The position numbers and the translations under genes were made by a program. Under the pieces are notes generated by a model that did no database searches, was not told where the DNA came from, and saw nothing but the letters and a program-made list of their open reading frames with translations. 64,000 bases of DNA from a bacterium (GTDB taxonomy: Bacteria; Bdellovibrionota; Bacteriovoracia; Bacteriovoracales; Bacteriovoracaceae), in contig JAUHVL010000013.1 in the NCBI GenBank assembly GCA_030425045.1, positions 23,734-87,733 of the forward strand, in the 5' to 3' direction. This document shows, one piece after another, positions 46,062-53,769 of this stretch (position 1 is its first letter; each line of letters starts with the position of its first letter).

Positions 46062-46658
46062 ATGACTAAACACTGGACACTTACATTTTTTATCTGCTGT
46101 ATTGCCCTCATTGGCTGTGGCGACAGTACAAGAAAACAATTAACTGGAATCAAAAGACCTGTTTCTGTTAGTAATCTTGATATTAAAAGTATTGAACCAG
46201 TAAAAACAAAAGTAGAACACCTTCTTGAAAGTGGAGAAATCACAAAAAAGTCTCAAATGGATCCTAGTGATGTTTCTTTAATTCTTTTAGGACAATTTAA
46301 TGAAAAAAGTGTTTATACCGGTTATATCATTAATGGTTTTGATGCAAATCCCTTCAGAGGTTCCATATTAACGTTAAAAATAGAGCCAACGGGAACAGCA
46401 GATCAGTCGTTAGTAGAAATCATCTCTGGTAGAGGTGATATATTTTCAACAACTGCTTTAATTAATAGAAGTCCTGAGATTCAACTAAGCGAATATAAAA
46501 TTACTCTTCATAAAGAGATGGACTGTCTCATTATTAAAAAGATTAACTTTGATTATAGCGGAGTTGTTTGTAAAGCGAGTCCAATACAAAAAGTTGAAAA
46601 AACAGAAATTGAAACAGAAAACGAAGAAACAAATAGAACAAATATAAATATTGAATAG
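46062..46658 (+). CDS. Lipoprotein, first of a paralogous pair
   Basis: Not recognised as a named family. A 198-residue lipoprotein with lipobox ALIGC (lipidated cysteine near residue 19). The mature part contains SLILLGQFNEKSVYTGYIINGFDANPFRGSILTL, EIISGRGD and LHKEMDCLII followed by GVVCKA. Each segment lines up with the next gene's product. The last 20 residues form a low-complexity EETNRTN tail. The ATG follows AAAGTGAGATT. Confidence 0.7.
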   Translation: MTKHWTLTFFICCIALIGCGDSTRKQLTGIKRPVSVSNLDIKSIEPVKTKVEHLLESGEITKKSQMDPSDVSLILLGQFNEKSVYTGYIINGFDANPFRGSILTLKIEPTGTADQSLVEIISGRGDIFSTTALINRSPEIQLSEYKITLHKEMDCLIIKKINFDYSGVVCKASPIQKVEKTEIETENEETNRTNINIE

Positions 46659-46668
46659 GGAGAGAGAA

Positions 46669-47187
46669 ATGAAAGTATTTAAATGGTCAGTTGCCCTTAT
46701 GGCACTAGCGGCGATTGCAACATCATGTGGCCAGCCAAAAAGTAATCGAAAGCAACTCACGAATAATGATGTGGATCCTCAAACCGCCCTTCTCATGGAA
46801 CAAACATCATCGGAAGTAAATGTAGATGCTCTTATTTCTAGAAACGAAGTTTTTAATGAGTCTTCTATCGACACCAGTGATCAAGGCCTTATCATGCTTG
46901 GTCATATGAACGCTGGAAATAGTTTTGTCGGTAATATTTTTTACGGAACAAAATCTAATCCCTACAAAGGTGAGCAAATGACTCTCTCTTTTGATAAGAG
47001 AGAAGGTAGTAGTTATATCTATGTTAATATCATGTCGGGAAGAGGTAATGCCTATGCAGGTGTTCAGCCTTCTCCAACATCTGAGTTAAATGTTTCATAT
47101 CATAAGATTAGTCTACATGAGAACACGAACTGTTTGATTGTAGAGTACACCATTAGTGCATATGAAGCAGTTGTATGTAAGCAATAA
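46669..47187 (+). CDS. Lipoprotein, second of a paralogous pair
   Basis: A 172-residue lipoprotein with lipobox IATSC. The ATG at 46669 follows AGGGAGAGAG, so the six-codon-longer frame is rejected. The mature part (GLIMLGHMNAGNSFVGNIFYG, NPYKGEQMTLSF, IMSGRGNA, HENTNCLIVEY and AVVCKQ) matches the same positions of the preceding protein. The two conserved cysteines near the C-terminus may pair. The function is unknown; the pair is followed by a terminator. Confidence 0.72.
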   Translation: MKVFKWSVALMALAAIATSCGQPKSNRKQLTNNDVDPQTALLMEQTSSEVNVDALISRNEVFNESSIDTSDQGLIMLGHMNAGNSFVGNIFYGTKSNPYKGEQMTLSFDKREGSSYIYVNIMSGRGNAYAGVQPSPTSELNVSYHKISLHENTNCLIVEYTISAYEAVVCKQ

Positions 47188-47214
47188 TAATGCGACACAA
47201 ATATTTCTAAAAAA

Positions 47215-47242
47215 GGAGAGACTTTTAGTCTCTCTTTTTTTT
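47215..47242 (+). terminator. Intrinsic terminator after the lipoprotein pair
   Basis: A seven-base-pair stem GAGAGAC/GTCTCTC with a five-base loop is followed by eight T residues, 28 bases after the stop. Confidence 0.9.
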
Positions 47243-47298
47243 AGTTAAAAGTTAAATGGCCTAAAGACATCTAGCCCATGTCATGACAAAATTACTCC

Positions 47299-48342
47299 AT
47301 GGATAGACGGATTTTTCTTAAGGCCATCGGATCGGCTAGCATATTTCCCATAGAGCAGTTAATGGCCTATGAACATTACACGACTCATTTCTCAATTGCT
47401 TTTGGTTCCTGTAATCGACAAAACTTACCTCAAGACTTTTGGAAAATAATTGCAGCGACAAAACCAAATGTTTGGTTTGGTATTGGCGATAATATCTATG
47501 CAGACACAAACAACAAATCCATTTTTCAAGATAAGTATAAAAAGTTAACCAGTTCTGAATATAGAAATTTTCAAAGTAAATTTCAGATTGAAGGAGTTTG
47601 GGATGATCATGATTATGGAATTAATAATGGCGGTAAAAATTATAAATTAAAAGAAACAAGCCAAGAATTATTTCTCAACTTTCTCAATGTTCCTAAAAAT
47701 GATGAAAGAAGAAATAGAGAAGGTATTTATTATACTCGAAGTTGGACGATCAATGGAAAAACGATAAAGGCTTACTTTTTAGATTGTCGCTTCTTTAAAG
47801 ACAGACCTTATAAAAGCTATAGCGATATTTTAGGTGAAAACCAGTGGGGTTGGTTGGAAGATGAACTCTACTCACACTCCGGGGATATTAATATTATTGT
47901 TAGCCCAATAGGAGTTTTGAAAAATAAACTACATTTTACTGAAGACTGGGATGACTACAGAGTTGCAAAGAGAAGACTTATCGACTTACTTGAAAAATAC
48001 GATCCTCCTGGGCTCTTTTTTCTTTCAGGTGATAAACATTTTGGAACTTTTATAGAGGAGCAACTTCCACTTTCTAGTGGAAGCTCGCCCTTTCTCGAAT
48101 TTCAAAGTTCAGGATTAACTCATGGACTCAAACGTTTTCTGATTAGGCCAATCCAAGCTCTTTACGGCAAACATAATATGATTCCTGATAGAAACTTTGG
48201 AAAAATCGAATTCACCGTCAGAGAAGACTCTACAAGAATGTTATGGAAGCTTTACTCTCTAGATAACCCTAACAATATTAGAATTAGGCAATTTACTTTA
48301 GATGAAAATAAAAAGTGGCTCAAAAGCGAAATAATGGTCTGA
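47299..48342 (+). CDS. PhoD-like metallophosphatase family protein
   Basis: Predicted calcineurin-fold phosphatase/phosphodiesterase of the alkaline-phosphatase D group, 347 residues. Metal-site segments include AFGSCNRQN, WFGIGDNIYAD, VWDDHDYGINNGG and FLSGDKHFG. A possible signal peptide or Tat-like start (MDRRIFLKAIGSASIF, with RR) precedes it, hinting at export in folded form. The substrate is unknown. It overlaps the mevalonate-kinase gene by 23 bases, tail to tail. Confidence 0.82.
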   Translation: MDRRIFLKAIGSASIFPIEQLMAYEHYTTHFSIAFGSCNRQNLPQDFWKIIAATKPNVWFGIGDNIYADTNNKSIFQDKYKKLTSSEYRNFQSKFQIEGVWDDHDYGINNGGKNYKLKETSQELFLNFLNVPKNDERRNREGIYYTRSWTINGKTIKAYFLDCRFFKDRPYKSYSDILGENQWGWLEDELYSHSGDINIIVSPIGVLKNKLHFTEDWDDYRVAKRRLIDLLEKYDPPGLFFLSGDKHFGTFIEEQLPLSSGSSPFLEFQSSGLTHGLKRFLIRPIQALYGKHNMIPDRNFGKIEFTVREDSTRMLWKLYSLDNPNNIRIRQFTLDENKKWLKSEIMV

Positions 48343-49249
48343 TTTCGTGTTCTTCTAATTGTTTTGATACTTTTTTAAAGTCATCACAAAAGCCCAGAAG
48401 AAATCCACCCCCGCCAGCTCCACATAACTTCAATAAGAATTCACCTTGCTCAAGACCTTGTCTCCATACATCTTGATAGAAAGTAGGAATCATAGGTAAG
48501 AAAAATTCATATTGTAAGCGAGAAAGGCGTTCAAAGGGTTTAGACAATTCTTCAAAACGACCCTCTAAAAAAGACGTAATACAATTATTTGTAACTGGTA
48601 GAATCTGCTCCATACAGTCTTCATTAAAAGCTTTGGATTTACACTTTTCTAGAAATAGATTTACTAAGGGTTCTGTTTTTCGTGACCGTCCAGTATTTAA
48701 CAAAAAGATAGCCCCCTTTCCAATACTTCCTCTGCCATATTCAAGGTTTGATGGAAGCTGTACCGGAATGAGTTCTCCTTTTTGATCTATCAAAATAGGT
48801 AAATCAAGGTAACTTATCAGCGGATCTATCCCACTGCTTGCACCATGAAAGTGTGACTCAATCACTGAAAATCGCTTTTTTAAAACCGCTGTACTTTCTT
48901 TATTGAGGTCACTTCTTTGAGCATAGCGATCGTAAATAGAGGCACATAAAGCCCCACTAGAGCCCACTCCAAACCCTTGAGGAATAGAAGAATCAAAATA
49001 AAGACCTTGGCCTATATCAAACTCAAGTGAGCTAATATCGAAGTCAAAGTCAAACTTTCCTTCTTTTTCCATCTTCTTTAAAAAACGCACAAAAGCTTGA
49101 AGTTCAAGATCTTTACTTCTCTCTTTTCTAGCAAAAGTTAACTTCCCCTCAAACAAAGGATATGGAACAGAAAGTGCCATCGAGTTTTTAATAATACTAT
49201 ATTCACCAAATAATAAGATTTTGGCCGGGAATGTTTTATCAGACATCAT
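48320..49249 (-). CDS. mvk: Mevalonate kinase (GHMP family)
   Basis: Phosphorylates mevalonate to 5-phosphomevalonate with ATP. The 309 residues contain an N-terminal AKILLFGEYSIIKNSMALSVP, the GHMP ATP loop QGFGVGSSGALCASI near residue 100, and GGGGFLLGFCDD near the C-terminus. It is the last gene of the mevalonate operon. The ATG overlaps the mvaD stop as ATGA (49246-49249). Which of the two GHMP kinases in this operon acts on mevalonate and which on phosphomevalonate is inferred from family resemblance. Confidence 0.82.
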   Translation of the reverse strand: MMSDKTFPAKILLFGEYSIIKNSMALSVPYPLFEGKLTFARKERSKDLELQAFVRFLKKMEKEGKFDFDFDISSLEFDIGQGLYFDSSIPQGFGVGSSGALCASIYDRYAQRSDLNKESTAVLKKRFSVIESHFHGASSGIDPLISYLDLPILIDQKGELIPVQLPSNLEYGRGSIGKGAIFLLNTGRSRKTEPLVNLFLEKCKSKAFNEDCMEQILPVTNNCITSFLEGRFEELSKPFERLSRLQYEFFLPMIPTFYQDVWRQGLEQGEFLLKLCGAGGGGFLLGFCDDFKKVSKQLEEHEIRPLFRF

Positions 49250-50277
49250 AATTCGCTTAATCTCACAGGACCACTGCCCATTTCATCTTCAATATATTTT
49301 TCTTCTTCACAGAATTGAAGTAAGTTCTCTTTAATAAATCCTATGACATCTTCTTTTGCTCTTCTTGGATAAAGAAGGTGAACATTTGGTCCTGCATCTA
49401 ATGTAAAGCAAAGCTGAAGTCCCTTTGCTCTCACGCTTTTTACTTTCTCAATGACATTAAGAGTATGCGGTTTCATGAGAACATAGCTTGGGTTTGATGT
49501 CATCATCGTCGCATGTATGGCCATCGCCTCCTGCTCTACAACCTCAGCAAAGCTATGAAAATCATCAGTCTTTAAAATACTTTTAAGTTTCCCTAGGTTT
49601 TCACGAGCGTGTTGATATCTAGAATGTGCGTAAATATTATTATCAAGTAGGCTATGTCCAAGAGAACTACTGACCGATTTCTTATCACTTGAGATAATTA
49701 AAACCGTATCCTGAAAACCTTCATAAAATGAATTGAACTGAGAGAACTCAACACCATAAAGATCGGAGCCCTCTTCACCATCATCACCCCAAAGAGACAT
49801 TCCTTTGTAAAGTGATCTACAAGCACTCCCCGAGCCAAGCCTGGACATCTCACTGGCCTTTATAAAAAAGTCTTGATCATGATAACTTTTTTTTATCTCT
49901 AAAAAACATAACGCTAATGCTGACATGGCACTAGCACTACTGGCCATCCCTGAACTATGAGGAAATGTATTAGTAGATTCAATATTAAGACTATAATCAT
50001 GTAAGAATGACCACTCTGAGCCTAACCTAGAAATAAACTTTTCAATTTTAGGGATAAAGTCATCTTTTTTCATCCCCTCAAATTTAAAATTAATCCAATT
50101 TTCATTTTTTGACGTAAGCTCTAATGATGTTGTTGTATAACTCTTGCTTAATGTAATACTCAAGCTAGGATTTTGAGGAATCTGATTTTCTTTTTTGCCC
50201 CAATATTTAATAAGAGCAATATTTGATGGAGAACTCCATTTAAATTTTTTATCTAAAATATCAGTGGAGATACTCAT
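49246..50277 (-). CDS. mvaD: Diphosphomevalonate decarboxylase
   Basis: ATP-dependent decarboxylation of mevalonate diphosphate to isopentenyl diphosphate. The 343 residues carry SPSNIALIKYWGKKE with Lys and Trp near the N-terminus, PSLSITLSKSYTT, and the GHMP loop PHSSGMASSASAMSAL. The aspartate in FTLDAGPNVH near the C-terminus matches the catalytic Asp of the family. The ATG at 50277 follows CAGGGGC, a better ribosome binding site than the upstream frame extension, and overlaps the upstream kinase gene by 17 bases. Confidence 0.95.
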   Translation of the reverse strand: MSISTDILDKKFKWSSPSNIALIKYWGKKENQIPQNPSLSITLSKSYTTTSLELTSKNENWINFKFEGMKKDDFIPKIEKFISRLGSEWSFLHDYSLNIESTNTFPHSSGMASSASAMSALALCFLEIKKSYHDQDFFIKASEMSRLGSGSACRSLYKGMSLWGDDGEEGSDLYGVEFSQFNSFYEGFQDTVLIISSDKKSVSSSLGHSLLDNNIYAHSRYQHARENLGKLKSILKTDDFHSFAEVVEQEAMAIHATMMTSNPSYVLMKPHTLNVIEKVKSVRAKGLQLCFTLDAGPNVHLLYPRRAKEDVIGFIKENLLQFCEEEKYIEDEMGSGPVRLSEL

Positions 50278-51292
50278 GCTTTGCCCCTGAAGGTTTGTCA
50301 TCAGCATTTAAGATGAGCTCATCATAAGAAAAGCAAATATTATAACCTTTTTCTTCAAGATATTTATACAACTCTTCTGGACTTCTATCATTGGTCATCA
50401 TTACAAAGTCACCACCCCATGCGCCTAATGACTTCACCTCTCCCCAGTAATCTTTAAAATGTAGATCTTTGGCCGTAGTAAGGTCTAAACTTTCTGAGAC
50501 GATACTCTCATGTTCAACAACTAATTTATTAAAGTCATCTAATTTTGAGCATGTCATCATACTTTCAGTAATTTCATTAATACTTTTTACAATTTTTGGA
50601 CGATTTAAATTCTTTTTTAGGTAAAAAGAAACGGCCTTACGACTATCTTGCTTCTTACCAAGATAAACGAAAAACAAGTTATTTTTAAACTCTGGATTGA
50701 ATGTAACGAAACTCCAATGAGGTTCACTTTTTATTCTTTGATAGAGAATGGGGCCTTCACTTTGAGCACAGGCAATATCATACCCCGATCCTCCACTGGT
50801 ATTAAAAGATAACTCAAACGGAGAAACATAGGCCCATTGAGCGATATTATAAATAAGCGTAGAGCTACTTCCCAATCCCCATTCAAGTGGAAAATCGAGG
50901 AACGTTTCAACAAAAACATCCACTCCATCTCTTAAAAAATGTTTATTTTGAGCTCTCGCTTTTTGTAAAATTTTTTGCAAGAAAAGGGCCTCAGGACAAG
51001 GATTTTTATCAAGGCAATCAAAATGCCAAAATTCGAAGTTTCCTTCGAACCAAAGCTTCCCCTCGAGATCATATGACTTCCAAGTAAGTTTCGGATTGAA
51101 ACTTGGCGAAAACCGTACTCCGAGAGACTGACCTTTTTTTGTTGGAAGTGCTATCGACTTAGCACCATCGATAACAAAGTACTCACCAGAAAGTAGCAGT
51201 TTTCCATGTCCACTATAAAATAAATCAAAACGATCAAGAAGAGGTGCTTCTGATGATTTTAATTTATTTATAATTTCACTGTTTACCATCAT
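50261..51292 (-). CDS. GYDIA-type GHMP kinase, probably phosphomevalonate kinase
   Basis: Phosphorylates a mevalonate-pathway intermediate, probably phosphomevalonate to the diphosphate. The 343 residues show the GHMP N-terminal motif GHGKLLLSGEYFVIDGAKSIALP, the ATP loop EWGLGSSSTLIYNI and GGSGYDIACAQSEGPI, which names the GYDIA family found in Bacteroidetes-like mevalonate operons. Placement between HMG-CoA reductase and mvaD fits. The ATG is doubled and lacks a strong ribosome binding site. Assignment to a step is by context. Confidence 0.78.
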   Translation of the reverse strand: MMVNSEIINKLKSSEAPLLDRFDLFYSGHGKLLLSGEYFVIDGAKSIALPTKKGQSLGVRFSPSFNPKLTWKSYDLEGKLWFEGNFEFWHFDCLDKNPCPEALFLQKILQKARAQNKHFLRDGVDVFVETFLDFPLEWGLGSSSTLIYNIAQWAYVSPFELSFNTSGGSGYDIACAQSEGPILYQRIKSEPHWSFVTFNPEFKNNLFFVYLGKKQDSRKAVSFYLKKNLNRPKIVKSINEITESMMTCSKLDDFNKLVVEHESIVSESLDLTTAKDLHFKDYWGEVKSLGAWGGDFVMMTNDRSPEELYKYLEEKGYNICFSYDELILNADDKPSGAKHEYLH

Positions 51293-51302
51293 TCAATCAA
51301 AC

Positions 51303-52661
51303 CTATTGATAATCTCTCGCATCACTTAAATATTTTTTAACTTCACTAAATGAAACGATATTATCTTTAAAGTAAATTTTAGCGTCTTCTCTTTCTTCAT
51401 CAGTTGCACCTAAATGATTTAAAATATTCATTAAGTGCATTTTCATATGTCCCTTTTGGATTCCTGTTGTAACAAGTGATCTTACGGCACCAAAGTTTTG
51501 AGCAAGACCAATTGTCGCAACAATTTCCATCAACTCTTTTGAAGAAGGTCTTCCAAGAATATCTAAAGAAAACTTTGCTAGCGGATGTAATGTTGTCAGG
51601 CCACCAACAGTACCAAGGGCAAGTGGTATATCAATAGAGAATGTAAAATAACCATTCTCAACTTCACATTTAGATAAACTACGATACTGTCCATCTCTGG
51701 CAGCATAAGAGTGTCCACAAGCTTCAATCGCCCTAAAGTCATTTCCTGTAGCAATGACGACAGCATCGATCCCATTAAAAATTCCCTTATTATGAGTCGT
51801 CGCTCGATAAGGATCGATACAGGCAATACGAACAGCTGTTGCAAACTTTTCAGCAAACTCTTCTGCACTCATTCCAAGACTTGGCTCTGCTAAGTCCGCT
51901 ACGGGACAACTCACTTCTACATTGACGAGGCAATCAGGAGTGTAGTTTGAAAGAATTGCCATAATAATTTCAAGCTCACCATCATAAGATAAATCGTCAA
52001 AGATACATTTTAATTGAGCACCAATATTTTCCAATACGGTATTAATGAAATTAGCACCCATGGCATCACAAGTTTCAAATGTAGCTTTTAGCTGAAAGTA
52101 ATTTTCTTCGACATCCGTTTTATCAAGAAGTTCAATGTCTTTTAGACCTCCGCCTCTTTTTTCCATACTTTCAAGAACAGGAGTTAATTCGTCTCTGATT
52201 ATTTCTTTACTTTCTTCGAATACATTAAAGAGAGTTTCTTTTTCACCACTCCACTTAAAGTGAACTTGTCCAACTTTTAACGTATTAACAACTTTTGCTT
52301 TAAATCCACCTCGAGTGAACCAGAACTTTGAAGCTTTAGCTGCTGCTGCAACAACAGAGCTTTCTTCAATGGCCATGGGGACAAAGTAGTTTTGGCCATT
52401 AATTAATACGTTCGGCACAATCCCATAAGGAACGGGAAAGTTACTAATCGTGTTTTCACTAAACTCATCTAAATTTTTTTGAACTTCAGAATCTTCATGC
52501 CAAAAGCTTTTTAATATTTTTTCAGCTTCTTTAGGTGTCTGATGAAACCTCTCACAAATAAATTTAAGTTTTTCTTCTTTTGTTAATTTTGAAAAACCAG
52601 GTATAAGCCCGATGGACTTTTTTGAATCACTTGAATTTTCACTTTGATAATTTTCGTTCAA
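51303..52661 (-). CDS. mvaA: Hydroxymethylglutaryl-CoA reductase, class II type
   Basis: Reduces HMG-CoA to mevalonate, the entry step of this pathway. The 452 residues resemble class II bacterial enzymes: N-terminal GFSKLTKEEKLKFI, DAMGANFINTVLE, GIDAVVIATGNDFRAIEACGHSYAAR and GTVGGLTTLHP, with the catalytic His in the C-terminal QKGHMKMHL. The coenzyme preference cannot be fixed from sequence. It is 44 bases after fni and 10 bases before the GYDIA kinase. Confidence 0.96.
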   Translation of the reverse strand: MNENYQSENSSDSKKSIGLIPGFSKLTKEEKLKFICERFHQTPKEAEKILKSFWHEDSEVQKNLDEFSENTISNFPVPYGIVPNVLINGQNYFVPMAIEESSVVAAAAKASKFWFTRGGFKAKVVNTLKVGQVHFKWSGEKETLFNVFEESKEIIRDELTPVLESMEKRGGGLKDIELLDKTDVEENYFQLKATFETCDAMGANFINTVLENIGAQLKCIFDDLSYDGELEIIMAILSNYTPDCLVNVEVSCPVADLAEPSLGMSAEEFAEKFATAVRIACIDPYRATTHNKGIFNGIDAVVIATGNDFRAIEACGHSYAARDGQYRSLSKCEVENGYFTFSIDIPLALGTVGGLTTLHPLAKFSLDILGRPSSKELMEIVATIGLAQNFGAVRSLVTTGIQKGHMKMHLMNILNHLGATDEEREDAKIYFKDNIVSFSEVKKYLSDARDYQ

Positions 52662-52705
52662 GTAAGCCTCTCTACTATTTATAATCTCTATATAGTTTTT
52701 TTCGA

Positions 52706-53713
52706 TTAATTCCGAATTCTCAGGAATTGTTTCGCAAACTCTAAACCTCTTAACTGCTCAACAGCGTAGGCCCTCAACTCAGAATAATCTCCACGGGCAA
52801 ACTTAAGAAACGCGTTAGCTTGACCATAGATCGCCGGCAAAGATAACTTTTCTCTCAAGTAGTATCCATCCAAATAAGATGACACCCCTCCAGATATAAT
52901 AAACTGGCGACAAAGGGCCTTTTCTTGCCCGAATTCATCCCATATTGAGTTGATGAGATGTACCATTTCTTCGGCGCTATGGCCAACAGTAGTCATTTTT
53001 TCATGACAAGATATTAACGGATTATTTCCTCTTAAAAGCTCTAAATAGCTAAAATTAGTGCCCCCATAAGCACCAAATTCAATCGCAGCGAGAGGCAGAG
53101 AAATAAGATGCCTTAAGCTTTCTGGTCCCATGCCCTGACCGACCTCTTTGACAATCACTGGTAAGTTGTAAGTACCTATAAACTCTTCAATGATACTGAG
53201 AGCATTTCTATTCCAACTATCCCCTTCAGGTTGAAACCACTCTTGTGCTGGATTGATATGAATTATAAGACCATCAACTCTCAGCCTTTCCGACATCTCG
53301 TGAAGCTCATCGACTCGAGACTCATCTAAGTACTGAGCTATTTGTGCTACACCTAGATTCGCGTAAAAAGGAAGATCATCTCCTAGAAATTCTCTGACAT
53401 TAAAGTCGTCAAAAAAATCCTCGCTATCAAGCAATGGTCGACAAGAGCCTAACCCCATACCAAAACCAAACTCACCTGCCATTTTGGCGAGATTACGATT
53501 AATATGTGCTGCTTCCTTAGTCCCACCAGTCATACTCCCAACCCAAATAGGAGCTTTAAGTTTTTTACCTAAAAAACTTATGTCTTCTTGATATATTTTT
53601 TGATGATCTAAAGTACCGAGAAGAGGCTCATAGAAAAACCGTGAGTCACTAGCAATTTTAGAAAACTGCGATTTCTCTGTTAGATCTAAATGGTCTTTCT
53701 TACGATCACTCAT
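52706..53713 (-). CDS. fni: Type 2 isopentenyl-diphosphate isomerase
   Basis: FMN- and NAD(P)H-dependent enzyme that interconverts isopentenyl and dimethylallyl diphosphate. The 335 residues show RKKDHLDL at the N-terminus, APIWVGSMTGGT, GLGSCRPLL, HINPAQEWFQPEGD and VIVKEVGQGMG, all type 2 signatures. The first gene of the mevalonate operon on the minus strand; a promoter should lie in the short gap 53714-53769, but none is clear. Confidence 0.96.
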   Translation of the reverse strand: MSDRKKDHLDLTEKSQFSKIASDSRFFYEPLLGTLDHQKIYQEDISFLGKKLKAPIWVGSMTGGTKEAAHINRNLAKMAGEFGFGMGLGSCRPLLDSEDFFDDFNVREFLGDDLPFYANLGVAQIAQYLDESRVDELHEMSERLRVDGLIIHINPAQEWFQPEGDSWNRNALSIIEEFIGTYNLPVIVKEVGQGMGPESLRHLISLPLAAIEFGAYGGTNFSYLELLRGNNPLISCHEKMTTVGHSAEEMVHLINSIWDEFGQEKALCRQFIISGGVSSYLDGYYLREKLSLPAIYGQANAFLKFARGDYSELRAYAVEQLRGLEFAKQFLRIRN

Positions 53714-53769
53714 ATCAATTATTTAACACGATTGATCACAAAGGTACAATTTCAGTAAAATCTCTTAGA

